This document shows positions 25,834-34,825 of a stretch of 55,756 nucleotides of DNA, one piece after another. Each line of letters begins with the position of its first letter. Position 1 is the stretch's first letter. Position numbers and translations under genes: made by a program. The stretch is from the NCBI GenBank assembly GCA_031382215.1, contig JANMYQ010000405.1, positions 1 to 55,756 of the forward strand, written 5' to 3'. Source of the DNA: LGRD01 sp031382215. GTDB lineage: Bacteria > Pseudomonadota > Gammaproteobacteria > Burkholderiales > Burkholderiaceae_C. Under the pieces are notes generated by a model, which was not told the DNA's origin, did no database searches, and saw only the letters and a program-made list of their open reading frames with translations.

Positions 25834-26694
25834 TCAGGCCCATCCCAGCCACCCGAGCACGCGTGCCTGGCCCGCCAGCAGCACCACCAGTCCGGCGCCG
25901 GCCAGGAACGGGCCGAAGGGCACATAGCGGCCTTCCCGCAAGGTGCTGGCCATCTTCATTCCGATGCCGACGACGGCGCCCAGGATTGACGCCGCCAACA
26001 CGACTGGCAACACCATCTTCAGACCGAGCCAGGCGCCCAGTGCGGCGAGCAACTTGAAGTCACCGAAGCCCATGCCCTCCTTGCCGGTGGTGAGCTTGAA
26101 GAGCCAGTAGACCGACCACAGCGACAGGTAGCCGGCGACGGCACCCCACAAGGCGTCGCTGAGCGGAATCGTCCAGCCCAGTGCACTGGCCACGAGGCCG
26201 GCCCACAGCAGCGGCAGGGTCAGGTTGTCGGGCAGCAGGGTGGTGTCCCAGTCGATGCCGGCCAGCGCCACCAGCACGGCCGCAAAGCCGCACCACAGCA
26301 GCGCAATGGGGGTGGCGCCGAAGCGCCAGCCGATCGCGGCGAACAGTGCGCCGGTCAGCACTTCGATCAGTGGATAGCGCGGCGAAATCGCCACCTTGCA
26401 GGCCGAGCACTTGCCGCGCAGCCAGAGGTAGCTGGCGACCGGGATGTTCTCGTACCAGGCAATCGGGTGGCTGCACGACGGGCAGCGCGAGCGCGGTTTC
26501 GACAGCGTGATCGGTTCGCTGGCCTCGCTCGCTTCGATCGTGATGCCCAGCATCTCCGCGCTGTCGGCCTTCCAGCCGCGCTCAAGCATCAGCGGCAGCC
26601 GGTGGATCACGACATTCAGGAAGCTGCCGATGCACAGGCCCAGCAACGCCAGAACGACCGGAGACAGCAGCGCTCCGACGAGCTGTGCGTCCAT
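25834..26694 (-). CDS. pilD: Type IV prepilin peptidase/N-methyltransferase PilD
   Basis: A 286-residue inner-membrane protein starting at ATG 26694. It has an N-terminal helix (LALLGLCIGSFLNVVIHRLP) and a cytoplasmic zinc-binding loop with two CxxC pairs (RCPSCSHPIAWYENIP, KCSACK). The catalytic aspartates of the GxFD-type protease are in GIDWDTTLLPDNLTL and GFGDFKLLAALGA. It cleaves prepilin leader peptides and methylates the new N-terminus. It sits 11 bases after pilC in the operon pilB-pilC-pilD. Confidence 0.95.
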   Translation of the reverse strand: MDAQLVGALLSPVVLALLGLCIGSFLNVVIHRLPLMLERGWKADSAEMLGITIEASEASEPITLSKPRSRCPSCSHPIAWYENIPVASYLWLRGKCSACKVAISPRYPLIEVLTGALFAAIGWRFGATPIALLWCGFAAVLVALAGIDWDTTLLPDNLTLPLLWAGLVASALGWTIPLSDALWGAVAGYLSLWSVYWLFKLTTGKEGMGFGDFKLLAALGAWLGLKMVLPVVLAASILGAVVGIGMKMASTLREGRYVPFGPFLAGAGLVVLLAGQARVLGWLGWA

Positions 26695-26705
26695 CGGCGC
26701 GGGGA

Positions 26706-27926
26706 TCAGACGACTTGACCGAGCTTGAAGATCGGCAGGTACATCGACACGACGATGCCGCCGATCAGCACACCCAGGATCACGATGATGAACGGCTCCA
26801 TCAGGCTGGACAGGCCCTTGACGGCTTCATCGACCTCGTCTTCATAGAACTCCGCCGCCTTGCCCAGCATCTGATCGAGCGAGCCCGATTCTTCGCCGAT
26901 GGCGCACATCTGCACCACCATCACCGGGAACACGCCGGTGGTCTGCATCGACGTGGTCAGGGCCGAGCCGGTGGACACGTCCTTCTGGATTTGCTCGGTC
27001 GCTTCCTGGTAGACGGCGTTGCCGGAAGCGCCGCCGACCGAGTCGAGCGCCTCGACCAGCGGAACGCCGGCGGCGAACATGGTCGACAAAGTGCGGGTCC
27101 AGCGCGCGATCGCAGACTTGCGGACCAGTTCACCGAACACCGGCACGCGCAGCAGCAGCCGGTCCATCATCTTCTGCATCTTGACCGAGCGCTTCCACGA
27201 TTCGAAGAAGACATAGCCTCCGCCGAAGATCACCAGGAAGATCAGGTACCAGTAACTGACGAAGAACTCCGACATCGCGATCACGATCAGCGTGGGCGCC
27301 GGCAGGTCGGCACCGAAGGAAGAAAACACTTCCTTGAACGCCGGAATGACGAAGATCATGATCACCGCCAGCACCACGAAAGCCACCACCAGCACGGCCA
27401 CAGGGTAGATCAACGCGGACTTGATCTTGTTCTTGATCGCCATCGTCTTTTCCTGGTAGATCGCCAGGCGATCGAGCAGGGCTTCCAGGATACCGCCGGC
27501 TTCGCCGGCTTCGACCAGGTTGCAGTACAGCGCGTCGAAGTACAGCGGATGCTTGCGGAACGCGGACGACAGGCTGGTGCCGGTTTCCACGTCGGAGCGG
27601 ATGTCGTTGAGCATGCGCGTCATGCGCGGGTTGGAGCTGCCGCGGGCGACGATGTCGAACGACTGGATCAGCGGCACACCGGCGCGCATCATCGTGGCAA
27701 GCTGGCGCGTGAAGACGGCGATGTCTTTCTGCTTGATCGACTTGCCACCGCTCAGGCGGCGCTTTTTCACCTTGGTGACGAGGATGCCCTGGCGCCGCAG
27801 GCTGGCGTTGAGCATGGCTTCGCCTCCGGCGCGCATTTCACCTCGGACGAGTTTGCCGTTCTTGTCCTTGCCCTCCCAGTCGAAGAGCATTTCTCGGGTG
27901 TTTTTTGCGGCCGTTGCAGTCGCCAT
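26706..27926 (-). CDS. pilC: Type IV pilus inner-membrane platform protein PilC
   Basis: A 406-residue protein starting at ATG 27926. Two repeated GspF/PilC domains are visible: FTRQLATMMRAGVPLIQSFDIV at about 70-90 and WTRTLSTMFAAGVPLVEALDSV at about 275-295. Three transmembrane segments are present (LIYPVAVLVVAFVVLAVIMIF, WYLIFLVIFGGGYVFF, PFIIVILGVLIGGIVVSMYL). PilC couples the PilB ATPase to pilin assembly. It follows pilB by 46 bases. It is canonical in length and sequence. Confidence 0.95.
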   Translation of the reverse strand: MATATAAKNTREMLFDWEGKDKNGKLVRGEMRAGGEAMLNASLRRQGILVTKVKKRRLSGGKSIKQKDIAVFTRQLATMMRAGVPLIQSFDIVARGSSNPRMTRMLNDIRSDVETGTSLSSAFRKHPLYFDALYCNLVEAGEAGGILEALLDRLAIYQEKTMAIKNKIKSALIYPVAVLVVAFVVLAVIMIFVIPAFKEVFSSFGADLPAPTLIVIAMSEFFVSYWYLIFLVIFGGGYVFFESWKRSVKMQKMMDRLLLRVPVFGELVRKSAIARWTRTLSTMFAAGVPLVEALDSVGGASGNAVYQEATEQIQKDVSTGSALTTSMQTTGVFPVMVVQMCAIGEESGSLDQMLGKAAEFYEDEVDEAVKGLSSLMEPFIIVILGVLIGGIVVSMYLPIFKLGQVV

Positions 27927-27972
27927 ATTGCCTTTCGAGGAAGCTGATCCTCGTCCCTGTGAATGTTGCTGG

Positions 27973-29682
27973 CTATTCGTTCGTCACCGAGATCACTTCT
28001 TCAAGTGTGGTGACGCCGGCCCGAACCTTGATCAGGCCCGACTGGCGCAGGTCGCGGACGCCTTCGCGCTGGGCCTGCTCGGCAATGTCGATGACAGTGC
28101 CTTCGGCAAGGATGAGGCGCTGGATCTCTTCGCTGATGGGCATGACCTGGTAGATGCCCACGCGGCCCTTGTACCCGTTGCTGCACGACGAGCAGCCAAC
28201 CGAACGATAGGGCTTCCAGCTGCCATCGAGTTCGTCGTCCTTGAAGCCTGCCTTGAGCATGGCTTCACGCGGGTAGTCGGCCTGCGTCTTGCAGTTTTCG
28301 CACAGCTTGCGCGCCAGGCGCTGGGCCGTGATCAGCAGCACGCTGGAGGCGATGTTGAACGGTGCCACGCCCATGTTCAACAAGCGGGTCAGGGTAGATG
28401 GTGCGTCGTTGGTGTGCAGCGTGGACATGACCATGTGGCCGGTCTGGGCGGCCTTGATCGCGATGTCGGCGGTTTCAAGGTCGCGGATTTCGCCGACCAT
28501 GATGATGTCCGGGTCCTGGCGCAGGAAGGACTTCAGCGCGACGGCGAAGGTCATGCCCGCCTTGTCGTTCACGTTGACCTGGTTGATGCCCGGCAGGTTG
28601 ATTTCAGCCGGGTCTTCGACCGTGGCGATGTTCACCCCGGGCTGGTTCAGGATGTTCAGGCAGGTGTAGAGCGACACGGTCTTGCCGCTGCCGGTGGGGC
28701 CGGTGACGAGCACCATGCCATAGGGGCGGTAGATGACCTTGAGCAAGCGCTCCTTCTCGATCTTTTCGTAGCCCAGCGCTTCGATGCCGAGCTTGGCGCT
28801 CGATGGGTCCAGGATGCGAACGACGATCTTCTCGCCGAACAGGGTCGGTAAGGTGCTGACGCGGAAGTCGATCGCCTTGGACCCGAACTTGAGCTTCATG
28901 CGGCCGTCTTGCGGGACGCGCTTTTCGGCAATGTCGAGACGCGAAATCACCTTGATGCGCGAGGCCAGCTTGTCCTTGATGGCAATCGGGGGCTGCGTGA
29001 TCTCGCGCAGTTCGCCGTCGATCCGGAAGCGCACGCGGTAGTGGTACTCGTACGGTTCGAAGTGCAGGTCGGAGGCGCGCGCGTTGATCGCGTCGATCAG
29101 CATCTTCTGAAGAAAGCGCACCACCGGCGCGTCTTCCACGTCTCCCTGGCCGGTATCGGCTGCTTCCTGAGGTGCGGTGACGTCGAACTCGAAGTCGCCC
29201 GAACTCAGCGATTCGATCGCCTCTGCGGCACTGGCGCCGTTGGTCTCGAGGATCTTCGCGAGCTTTTCGTGTTCAACGATCACCCACTCGGGCGACAACT
29301 GGGTGGCGAATTTGATGCGTTCGACCGCTTCCTGGTCGGTCGGATCGGCACCGCCGATGAACACCCGGTTGCCGCGCTTGCCGAGCACCAGCACCTGGTA
29401 CTGGGCCGACAGCTTGGGGTCGATGATGTTGCGCGGCAGGCGTTGCACGTCGACCGCGTTGAGGTCGAGCACAGGCAAGGCCAGCGCATTCGACAAGGTG
29501 TGGGCCAGATCCGCCGGCGAGACAGCGCCCGCCGAGATGACCGCCGAGATAAAGCTGACGCGCCGTTCCTTGGCTCCGCGCACCAGGTCTTCGGCGGCCT
29601 TGGCACCCAGCTTTCCGGCATGAACAAGAACCCTCGCAACGCCGGAGAGGGCCGATTGTGGAGCTTCCGCCAATGTGTCCAC
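27973..29682 (-). CDS. pilB: Type IV pilus assembly ATPase PilB
   Basis: A 569-residue protein starting at GTG 29682. The N-terminal MshE-like domain covers about residues 1-150. The ATPase core has Walker A VLVTGPTGSGKTVSLY, the Asp box (VEDPAEINLPG), Walker B-type DPDIIMVGEIRD and the His box (STLHTNDAPSTL). A tetracysteine zinc site is formed by LCENCK and GCSSCSNG. PilB powers pilus extension in the cytoplasm. It is the first gene of the pilBCD-coaE-zapD-yacG run; the pilin gene is not in the window. Confidence 0.95.
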   Translation of the reverse strand: MDTLAEAPQSALSGVARVLVHAGKLGAKAAEDLVRGAKERRVSFISAVISAGAVSPADLAHTLSNALALPVLDLNAVDVQRLPRNIIDPKLSAQYQVLVLGKRGNRVFIGGADPTDQEAVERIKFATQLSPEWVIVEHEKLAKILETNGASAAEAIESLSSGDFEFDVTAPQEAADTGQGDVEDAPVVRFLQKMLIDAINARASDLHFEPYEYHYRVRFRIDGELREITQPPIAIKDKLASRIKVISRLDIAEKRVPQDGRMKLKFGSKAIDFRVSTLPTLFGEKIVVRILDPSSAKLGIEALGYEKIEKERLLKVIYRPYGMVLVTGPTGSGKTVSLYTCLNILNQPGVNIATVEDPAEINLPGINQVNVNDKAGMTFAVALKSFLRQDPDIIMVGEIRDLETADIAIKAAQTGHMVMSTLHTNDAPSTLTRLLNMGVAPFNIASSVLLITAQRLARKLCENCKTQADYPREAMLKAGFKDDELDGSWKPYRSVGCSSCSNGYKGRVGIYQVMPISEEIQRLILAEGTVIDIAEQAQREGVRDLRQSGLIKVRAGVTTLEEVISVTNE

Positions 29683-29840
29683 GTTTCGAGGATTCAGTTC
29701 AAGTTGAGAAAAACCAGACCATCATCGCCGATTCATTCCATGCTGTAAACGCTCGTGCCAAACCCGCGGCGCCAACAATTCACGTCGTGCCCTCGCAGCG
29801 GCGGCCAAGCGTTCGGCCAGGAAACAAGCTGATGCAAATC

Positions 29841-29917
29841 TGGTCGGGGTGAGAGGATTCGAACCTCCGGCCTCTACGTCCCGAACGTAGCGCTCTACCA
29901 GGCTAAGCTACACCCCG
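29841..29917 (-). tRNA. tRNA-Pro (anticodon CGG)
   Basis: On the minus strand the 77-base cloverleaf begins CGGGGTG at 29917, pairs with CACCCCG near the 3' end, has the anticodon stem CTACG/CGTAG around loop TTCGGGA (anticodon CGG, reading CCG) and the T-loop GGTTCGAATCC. CCA is encoded at 29843-29841. It lies between ispB and pilB. Confidence 0.95.
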
Positions 29918-29961
29918 ATATTTGGGTCGCGGCCGAAGGCCGGATCCTTAGTCGAACCGAG

Positions 29962-30957
29962 TCACGAAGAGCGCTCGACCGACCGAACGCAAGATTCTAG
30001 CAGAGCGTCCCGGTAGGTCGATGGACTGATCAGGTCGAGGCACCGGCTCGCCTTGTCGGCCTCGGCTCGGGCAGCGGCGCGCGTCGCCTCCAACGCGCCG
30101 GTGTGCCGCACGATCTGCACGATCTCCGACAGGCGTGCCACTTCACCGTGCTGGATTGCGTGGCGGATCAACTCACGTTCCGGCGCCGAGCCGCGCTCCA
30201 TGGCCAGCAGCAGCGGCAGCGTGGGCTTTCCTTCGCGGAGATCGTCGCCGACGTTCTTGCCAAGCTGGGCGGTCGCGCCTTCGTAGTCGAGCAGGTCATC
30301 GACGAGCTGGAAGGCCGTGCCCAGCGACCGACCATAGGCTGCGCAGGACTCTTCAATTTCGGGCGGCGACTCGGCCAGAACGGCCCCGAGCCGGGCGCTG
30401 GCCTCGAACAGCTTGGCCGTCTTGAACCGGATCACCCGCAGGTAGTCGTCGACCGCGAGGTCGGGGTCGTGCATGTTCATGAGCTGAAGGACCTCGCCCT
30501 CCGCGATGACGTTGGTCGCATCCGCAAGCACCTCCAGCACGCGCATGCGGTTCACCGACACCATCATCTGGAACGCCCGCGAATAGACAAAGTCGCCCAC
30601 CAGCACGCTCGCCGCGTTGCCGAAGCGTGCATTGGCGGTCTGCCGGCCACGGCGCAGCGCGGACTCGTCCACCACGTCGTCGTGAAGCAGGGTGGCCGTG
30701 TGGATGAACTCGACCGTGGCCGCCAACTCGAAGCGCTCGCGCCCGGCGAAGCCGAGTGCGCTGGAGAACAAGAGCACCAACATCGGCCGGATGCGCTTGC
30801 CGCCCGCGCCGATGATGTACTGCGCGATCTGATTGATCATCGCCACATCGGAAGCCAGCCGGCGCTGAATCACCGCATCGACTTCCTTCATGTCCGATGC
30901 CATGAGCGCAGCAGCACTGAAGGCGGGGGGTGCTGAGGTCGAAGGGGTTGGTTGCAC
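29962..30957 (-). CDS. ispB: Polyprenyl (octaprenyl) diphosphate synthase
   Basis: I take GTG 30957 as start (331 residues). ATG 30903 (MASDMKEV) would give 313 residues but has no ribosome-binding site. The two aspartate-rich motifs are LLHDDVVDE and LVDDLLDYEG, with the FARM-to-SARM spacing of long-chain trans-prenyltransferases, and GGKRIRPMLVLL near the N-terminus. It makes the side chain of ubiquinone from farnesyl diphosphate and IPP. It is divergent from rplU, as in many proteobacteria. A TATAAT element lies upstream at 30982-30987. Confidence 0.93.
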   Translation of the reverse strand: MQPTPSTSAPPAFSAAALMASDMKEVDAVIQRRLASDVAMINQIAQYIIGAGGKRIRPMLVLLFSSALGFAGRERFELAATVEFIHTATLLHDDVVDESALRRGRQTANARFGNAASVLVGDFVYSRAFQMMVSVNRMRVLEVLADATNVIAEGEVLQLMNMHDPDLAVDDYLRVIRFKTAKLFEASARLGAVLAESPPEIEESCAAYGRSLGTAFQLVDDLLDYEGATAQLGKNVGDDLREGKPTLPLLLAMERGSAPERELIRHAIQHGEVARLSEIVQIVRHTGALEATRAAARAEADKASRCLDLISPSTYRDALLESCVRSVERSS

Positions 30958-30981
30958 GCTGGGCTCGGTTGACTCATTGCG

Positions 30982-30987
30982 ATTATA
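30982..30987 (-). promoter_or_regulatory. Putative sigma-70 -10 element for ispB
   Basis: TATAAT on the minus strand. Transcription would begin near 30975, about 18 bases before the GTG start at 30957. No good -35 hexamer is visible at the ideal distance. Confidence 0.5.
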
Positions 30988-31170
30988 GAAACCAGGCACA
31001 AGCAACAGCCAAGCCGAGGCCCTGTCGTGCCTGTGCCGCCCATGTTTCGGTGCGATATGCCAACAGGCGGCTCGGCCATGGTAGACTGTGAGGCTCTGCG
31101 CATCCTGGTGATGGCCCTGGTGAAATTCAGGGCAAGAATCGCAGCGGGCGTTTACATCGAAAGGGCTGAT

Positions 31171-31482
31171 ATGTACGCGGTCATCAAGACCGGGGGCAAA
31201 CAATACAAGGTTGCCGCCGGCGAAAAGATCAAGGTCGAACAGATTGCTGCGGACGTTGGCCAAGAGATCACGATCGACCAAGTGCTGGCCGTTGGCGCCG
31301 GCGCCGAGTTGAAGGTCGGGACTCCCTTGGTCACCGGCGCCACCGTGGTGGCCACCGTCGTGGCTCAAGGCAAGCACGACAAGGTGCGCATCTTCAAGAT
31401 GCGGCGGCGCAAGCACTACCAGAAGCGGCAAGGTCATCGGCAGACTTTCACCGAACTGGAAATCAGCGCTGTGAACGCATAA
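31171..31482 (+). CDS. rplU: 50S ribosomal protein L21
   Basis: A 103-residue protein starting at ATG 31171 (MYAVIKTGGKQYKVAAGEKI). The signature KVRIFKMRRRKHYQKRQGHRQ near the C-terminus is the conserved 23S rRNA-binding segment. It is the first gene of the rplU-rpmA-obgE-proB run. The length and sequence are canonical. Confidence 0.97.
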   Translation: MYAVIKTGGKQYKVAAGEKIKVEQIAADVGQEITIDQVLAVGAGAELKVGTPLVTGATVVATVVAQGKHDKVRIFKMRRRKHYQKRQGHRQTFTELEISAVNA

Positions 31483-31509
31483 TTCAAAGTCCAAGGCAGG
31501 AGTTTCACC

Positions 31510-31767
31510 ATGGCACAGAAAAAGGGCGGCGGTTCCACACGCAACGGCCGCGATTCGCAACCCAAGATGCTCGGCGTCAAGGCGTTCGGCGGGCAGAACA
31601 TTCCGGCCGGTGCGATCATCGTGCGCCAGCGCGGCACCAAGTTCCATGCCGGCACGAACGTGGGCATCGGACGGGATCACACACTGTTCGCACTGGTTGA
31701 CGGCGAAGTGAGTTTCGCCATCAAGGGGCCGCGCAACCGGCAGACGGTCAGCGTCAAATCCGCCTGA
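31510..31767 (+). CDS. rpmA: 50S ribosomal protein L27
   Basis: An 85-residue protein starting at ATG 31510 with CAGGAG upstream. It begins AQKKGGGSTRNGRDSQPKMLG, the mature-type N-terminal tail that reaches the peptidyl transferase centre, with no Firmicutes-type cleavable extension. It lies 27 bases after rplU. Canonical. Confidence 0.97.
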   Translation: MAQKKGGGSTRNGRDSQPKMLGVKAFGGQNIPAGAIIVRQRGTKFHAGTNVGIGRDHTLFALVDGEVSFAIKGPRNRQTVSVKSA

Positions 31768-31813
31768 GCCCGGGCGTCGCTCGTAGCGGCGCGCTTTGCG
31801 AAGGCCAGCACTG

Positions 31814-31838
31814 AAGCCCCGCTCGTCGGGGCTTTGTC
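31814..31838 (+). terminator. Hairpin after rpmA (weak intrinsic terminator/attenuator)
   Basis: AAGCCCCG (31814-31821) pairs with CGGGGCTT (31827-31834) across a five-base loop, followed by TTTGTCATTT. The T-tract is short, so partial read-through into obgE is likely. Confidence 0.65.
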
Positions 31839-31862
31839 ATTTCAAGCGAGCGCAACGACAGC

Positions 31863-32936
31863 ATGAAATTCGTTGACGAAGCGACCATCGACGTGATTGC
31901 CGGCAGTGGTGGCAACGGCTGCATGAGCTTTCGGCGCGAGAAGTTCATTCCGTTCGGCGGTCCCAACGGGGGCGACGGTGGACGCGGCGGGAGCGTGTTC
32001 GCCGTGGGCGATCGCAACCTGAACACCTTGATCGACTTCCGCTACGCCCGCCGGCACGAAGCCCGCAGCGGCGAAAACGGGCGCGGTTCCGACCAGTACG
32101 GCGCGGCGGCCGACGACATCGTTTTGCGCATGCCGATGGGCACGATCATCAAGGACTTCGAGACCGACGAAGTCATCGCCGAACTGCTGGTGCCCGACGA
32201 AAAGGTGTTGATCGTCAAGGGCGGCGACGGCGGCTTCGGCAACCTGCACTTCAAGACCAGCACCAATCGCGCGCCGCGCCAGAAGACGCCCGGCTGGCCC
32301 GGCGAGCAGAAGAAGCTCAAGCTCGAACTGCGCGTGCTGGCCGACGTCGGTTTGCTGGGCATGCCCAACGCTGGCAAGTCCACCCTCATCGCAGCCGTCT
32401 CGAACGCGCGCCCCAAGATTGCCGACTATCCATTCACCACCTTGCACCCCAACCTGGGCGTGGTGCGCGTGGCGCCAGAGCAGAGCTTTGTCGTGGCCGA
32501 CATTCCCGGTCTGATCGAAGGCGCGTCGGAGGGTGCAGGCCTGGGACACCAGTTTCTGCGTCACCTGCAGCGCACGCACCTGCTGCTGCATGTGGTCGAC
32601 TTCGCACCGTTCGATGATGCGGTCGACCCAGTCGCTCAGGCCAAAGCCATCGTCAGCGAACTGAAGAAGTACGACCCGGCGCTGCACGACAAGCCGCGCT
32701 GGCTGGTGCTGAACAAGCTCGACATGGTGCCGACCGAAGAACGCGACAAACGTGTCAAGGACTTCGTCAGGCGCTTCAAGTGGAAAGGCCCGGTGTTCGA
32801 GATCTCTGCGCTTACGCGCGAAGGCTGCGAACCCTTGATCCGCGCCGTCTACCAGCACGTGGCCAAGCTGAAGAACGTGCTGCCGGACGATCCCGACCCG
32901 CGCTTTGTCTCGGTCGATGCGGGAGCCGCGCCATGA
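31863..32936 (+). CDS. obgE: Obg/CgtA GTPase
   Basis: A 357-residue protein starting at ATG 31863. The glycine-rich Obg fold occupies about residues 1-158 (AGSGGNGCMSF, GGPNGGDGGRGG). The G domain follows: G1 GMPNAGKSTLI, G3 DIPGLIEGA, G4 LNKLDM and G5 SALTREG. The GTPase acts in late 50S subunit maturation and stress signalling. The C-terminal tail is short. The stop overlaps proB (ATGA at 32933-32936). Confidence 0.96.
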   Translation: MKFVDEATIDVIAGSGGNGCMSFRREKFIPFGGPNGGDGGRGGSVFAVGDRNLNTLIDFRYARRHEARSGENGRGSDQYGAAADDIVLRMPMGTIIKDFETDEVIAELLVPDEKVLIVKGGDGGFGNLHFKTSTNRAPRQKTPGWPGEQKKLKLELRVLADVGLLGMPNAGKSTLIAAVSNARPKIADYPFTTLHPNLGVVRVAPEQSFVVADIPGLIEGASEGAGLGHQFLRHLQRTHLLLHVVDFAPFDDAVDPVAQAKAIVSELKKYDPALHDKPRWLVLNKLDMVPTEERDKRVKDFVRRFKWKGPVFEISALTREGCEPLIRAVYQHVAKLKNVLPDDPDPRFVSVDAGAAP

Positions 32937-34051
32937 CCGATGCCTTGAAGATCGCCCGCCGGATCGTCGTCAAGGTCGGCTCCAGCCTGGTGACAAACGA
33001 GGGCCGCGGTGTCGACGAGCAGGCGGTGGACAACTGGTGCCGCCAGATGGCGGTGCTGGCGCGCGAAGGTCGCGAGGTGGTGATGGTGTCCAGCGGCGCC
33101 ATTGCCGAAGGCATGAAGCGGCTCGGCTGGACCAAGCGCCCGAAGGAGTTGCACGAACTGCAGGCCGCCGCTGCGGTCGGCCAGATGGGGCTGGCGCATG
33201 TCTACGAGACCAAGCTGCGTGAACATGGCATGGGCAGCGCCCAGGTTCTGCTGACGCACGCCGACCTGGCCGACCGCGAGCGCTATCTCAACGCCCGCTC
33301 GACCTTGCTGACACTCTTGACGCTGAAGGTCATACCCGTCATCAACGAAAACGACACGGTCGTCAACGACGAGATCAAGTTCGGCGACAACGACACCCTG
33401 GGCGCGCTGGTGGCCAACCTGATTGAAGCCGACGCGATGGTGATCCTGACCGATCAGCGCGGCCTGTACACCGCCGACCCGCGCAAGGACCCGAAGGCGC
33501 GCTTTGTCGACGAGGCGCAGGCCGGAGCGCCCGAGCTCGAGCGCATGGCGGGCGGTGCCGGCAGCAGCATCGGCCGGGGCGGCATGCTGACGAAGATCCT
33601 GGCCGCCAAGCGCGCGGCCCGCAGCGGCGCATCAACCGTGATCGCCTGGGGCCGCGAGCCCGATGTGCTGATCCGCCTGGCGGCCGGCGAAGCCATCGGC
33701 ACCGCGCTGATTGCGCCGACCCAGAAGATGGCAGCGCGCAAACAGTGGATGGCCGACCACCTGCAGTTGCGCGGCGCCGTCATCATCGACGAAGGTGCGG
33801 TGACCAAGGTCCGGCAACAGGGCAAGAGCCTGCTGCCCATCGGCATCACCGAGGTGCAGGGTGAATTCCATCGCGGCGACGTGATCGCCGTGCTGGCGCC
33901 CGACGGTATCGAGCTGGGCCGCGGCCTGGCGAACTACGGCAGCAGTGAAGCGCGCCTGATTGCGCGCAAGGCATCGCGCGAGTTCGAGAAGCTGCTCGGT
34001 TTCACCGGCGAACCCGAGATGATCCACCGCGACAATCTGGTGCTCACCTGA
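32933..34051 (+). CDS. proB: Glutamate 5-kinase
   Basis: A 372-residue protein starting at ATG 32933, overlapping obgE by four bases. The amino-acid kinase domain (about 1-260) has RIVVKVGSSLVTNEG, VSSGAIAEGMKRLG, VIPVINENDTV and GTGGM-like GRGGMLTKILAAKRA. A PUA domain follows (about 280-365; RGAVIIDEGAV, GEFHRGDVIAV). It catalyses the first step of proline synthesis. Canonical length and order. Confidence 0.96.
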   Translation: MTDALKIARRIVVKVGSSLVTNEGRGVDEQAVDNWCRQMAVLAREGREVVMVSSGAIAEGMKRLGWTKRPKELHELQAAAAVGQMGLAHVYETKLREHGMGSAQVLLTHADLADRERYLNARSTLLTLLTLKVIPVINENDTVVNDEIKFGDNDTLGALVANLIEADAMVILTDQRGLYTADPRKDPKARFVDEAQAGAPELERMAGGAGSSIGRGGMLTKILAAKRAARSGASTVIAWGREPDVLIRLAAGEAIGTALIAPTQKMAARKQWMADHLQLRGAVIIDEGAVTKVRQQGKSLLPIGITEVQGEFHRGDVIAVLAPDGIELGRGLANYGSSEARLIARKASREFEKLLGFTGEPEMIHRDNLVLT

Positions 34052-34069
34052 CCCCCCGGGGCCGGCGCG

Positions 34070-34708
34070 TCACAGCCCCTCGGCGAGCGGATCGACAGGT
34101 GAGGTGGTAGCGCCGTTCGGCCCTTGGCCACCCACGCCGCCCACTGCGATTTCCCGCCCGTGGTGATTGCGCTCCATGCCATCGTCTTGATGATGAGGCC
34201 GCATTCCAGAGCGCAGGTAGCGGTTGTAATGTGTGCCGCGCGGCAGAAAGCGAGCCAGTTCGGTCAGCGCCATCTGGTAGACGTCGCGCTTGAATTCGAT
34301 CACAACCTCAAGCGGGATCCAGTACTCGTTCCAGCGCCATGCGTCGAACTCGGGGTGGTCGGTGGCACGCAGGTTCATGTCGCTGTCGTGGCCGACCAAC
34401 TGGAGCAGGAACCAGATCTGCTTTTGCCCGCGGTAATGACCGCGCGCGTCACGGCGGATGAAATGGTCTGGCACTTCGTAGCGCAGCCAGTCGCGCGTGC
34501 GCGCAACGATGCGCACATGTTCGGCCTTGAGCCCCACTTCCTCGTGGAGTTCGCGGAACATCGCCTGCTCAGGCGTCTCGCCGTATTTGATGCCCCCTTG
34601 CGGGAACTGCCAGGAATGGGTACGAATCCGTTTGCCCCAGAACACCTGGTTTCTCTGGTTGAGCAGGACGATGCCGACGTTGGGTCTGAACCCTTCACGG
34701 TCGAGCAT
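34070..34708 (-). CDS. rppH: RNA pyrophosphohydrolase (Nudix)
   Basis: A 212-residue protein. ATG 34708 gives the conserved start MLDREGFRPNVGIVLLN; an in-frame ATG at 34738 adds ten residues. The Nudix box is GGIKYGETPEQAMFRELHEEVGL. WQFPQGG before it and FKRDVYQMALTELARFLP after it are RppH hallmarks. It removes pyrophosphate from 5' triphosphate mRNA ends, starting RNase E-dependent decay. A glycine-rich C-terminal tail follows the family core (about 160 residues). It is convergent with proB and divergent from proS. Confidence 0.95.
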   Translation of the reverse strand: MLDREGFRPNVGIVLLNQRNQVFWGKRIRTHSWQFPQGGIKYGETPEQAMFRELHEEVGLKAEHVRIVARTRDWLRYEVPDHFIRRDARGHYRGQKQIWFLLQLVGHDSDMNLRATDHPEFDAWRWNEYWIPLEVVIEFKRDVYQMALTELARFLPRGTHYNRYLRSGMRPHHQDDGMERNHHGREIAVGGVGGQGPNGATTSPVDPLAEGL

Positions 34709-34825
34709 AATCAACCTCGATTCTGTCGTTGATTTCATTATTGCACTGGCGTGACAGGAAGCAACCCCCTTGGTTGCCTACAGTCGCCCGACACGCCGCA
34801 CTGCCGCACCGCCGACCTGCCTTCC

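Noticed and set aside
29683..29840. Small gene between pilB and tRNA-Pro.
   Set aside because: Short open frames here lack start signals and similarity; the interval is best read as the pilB upstream region.
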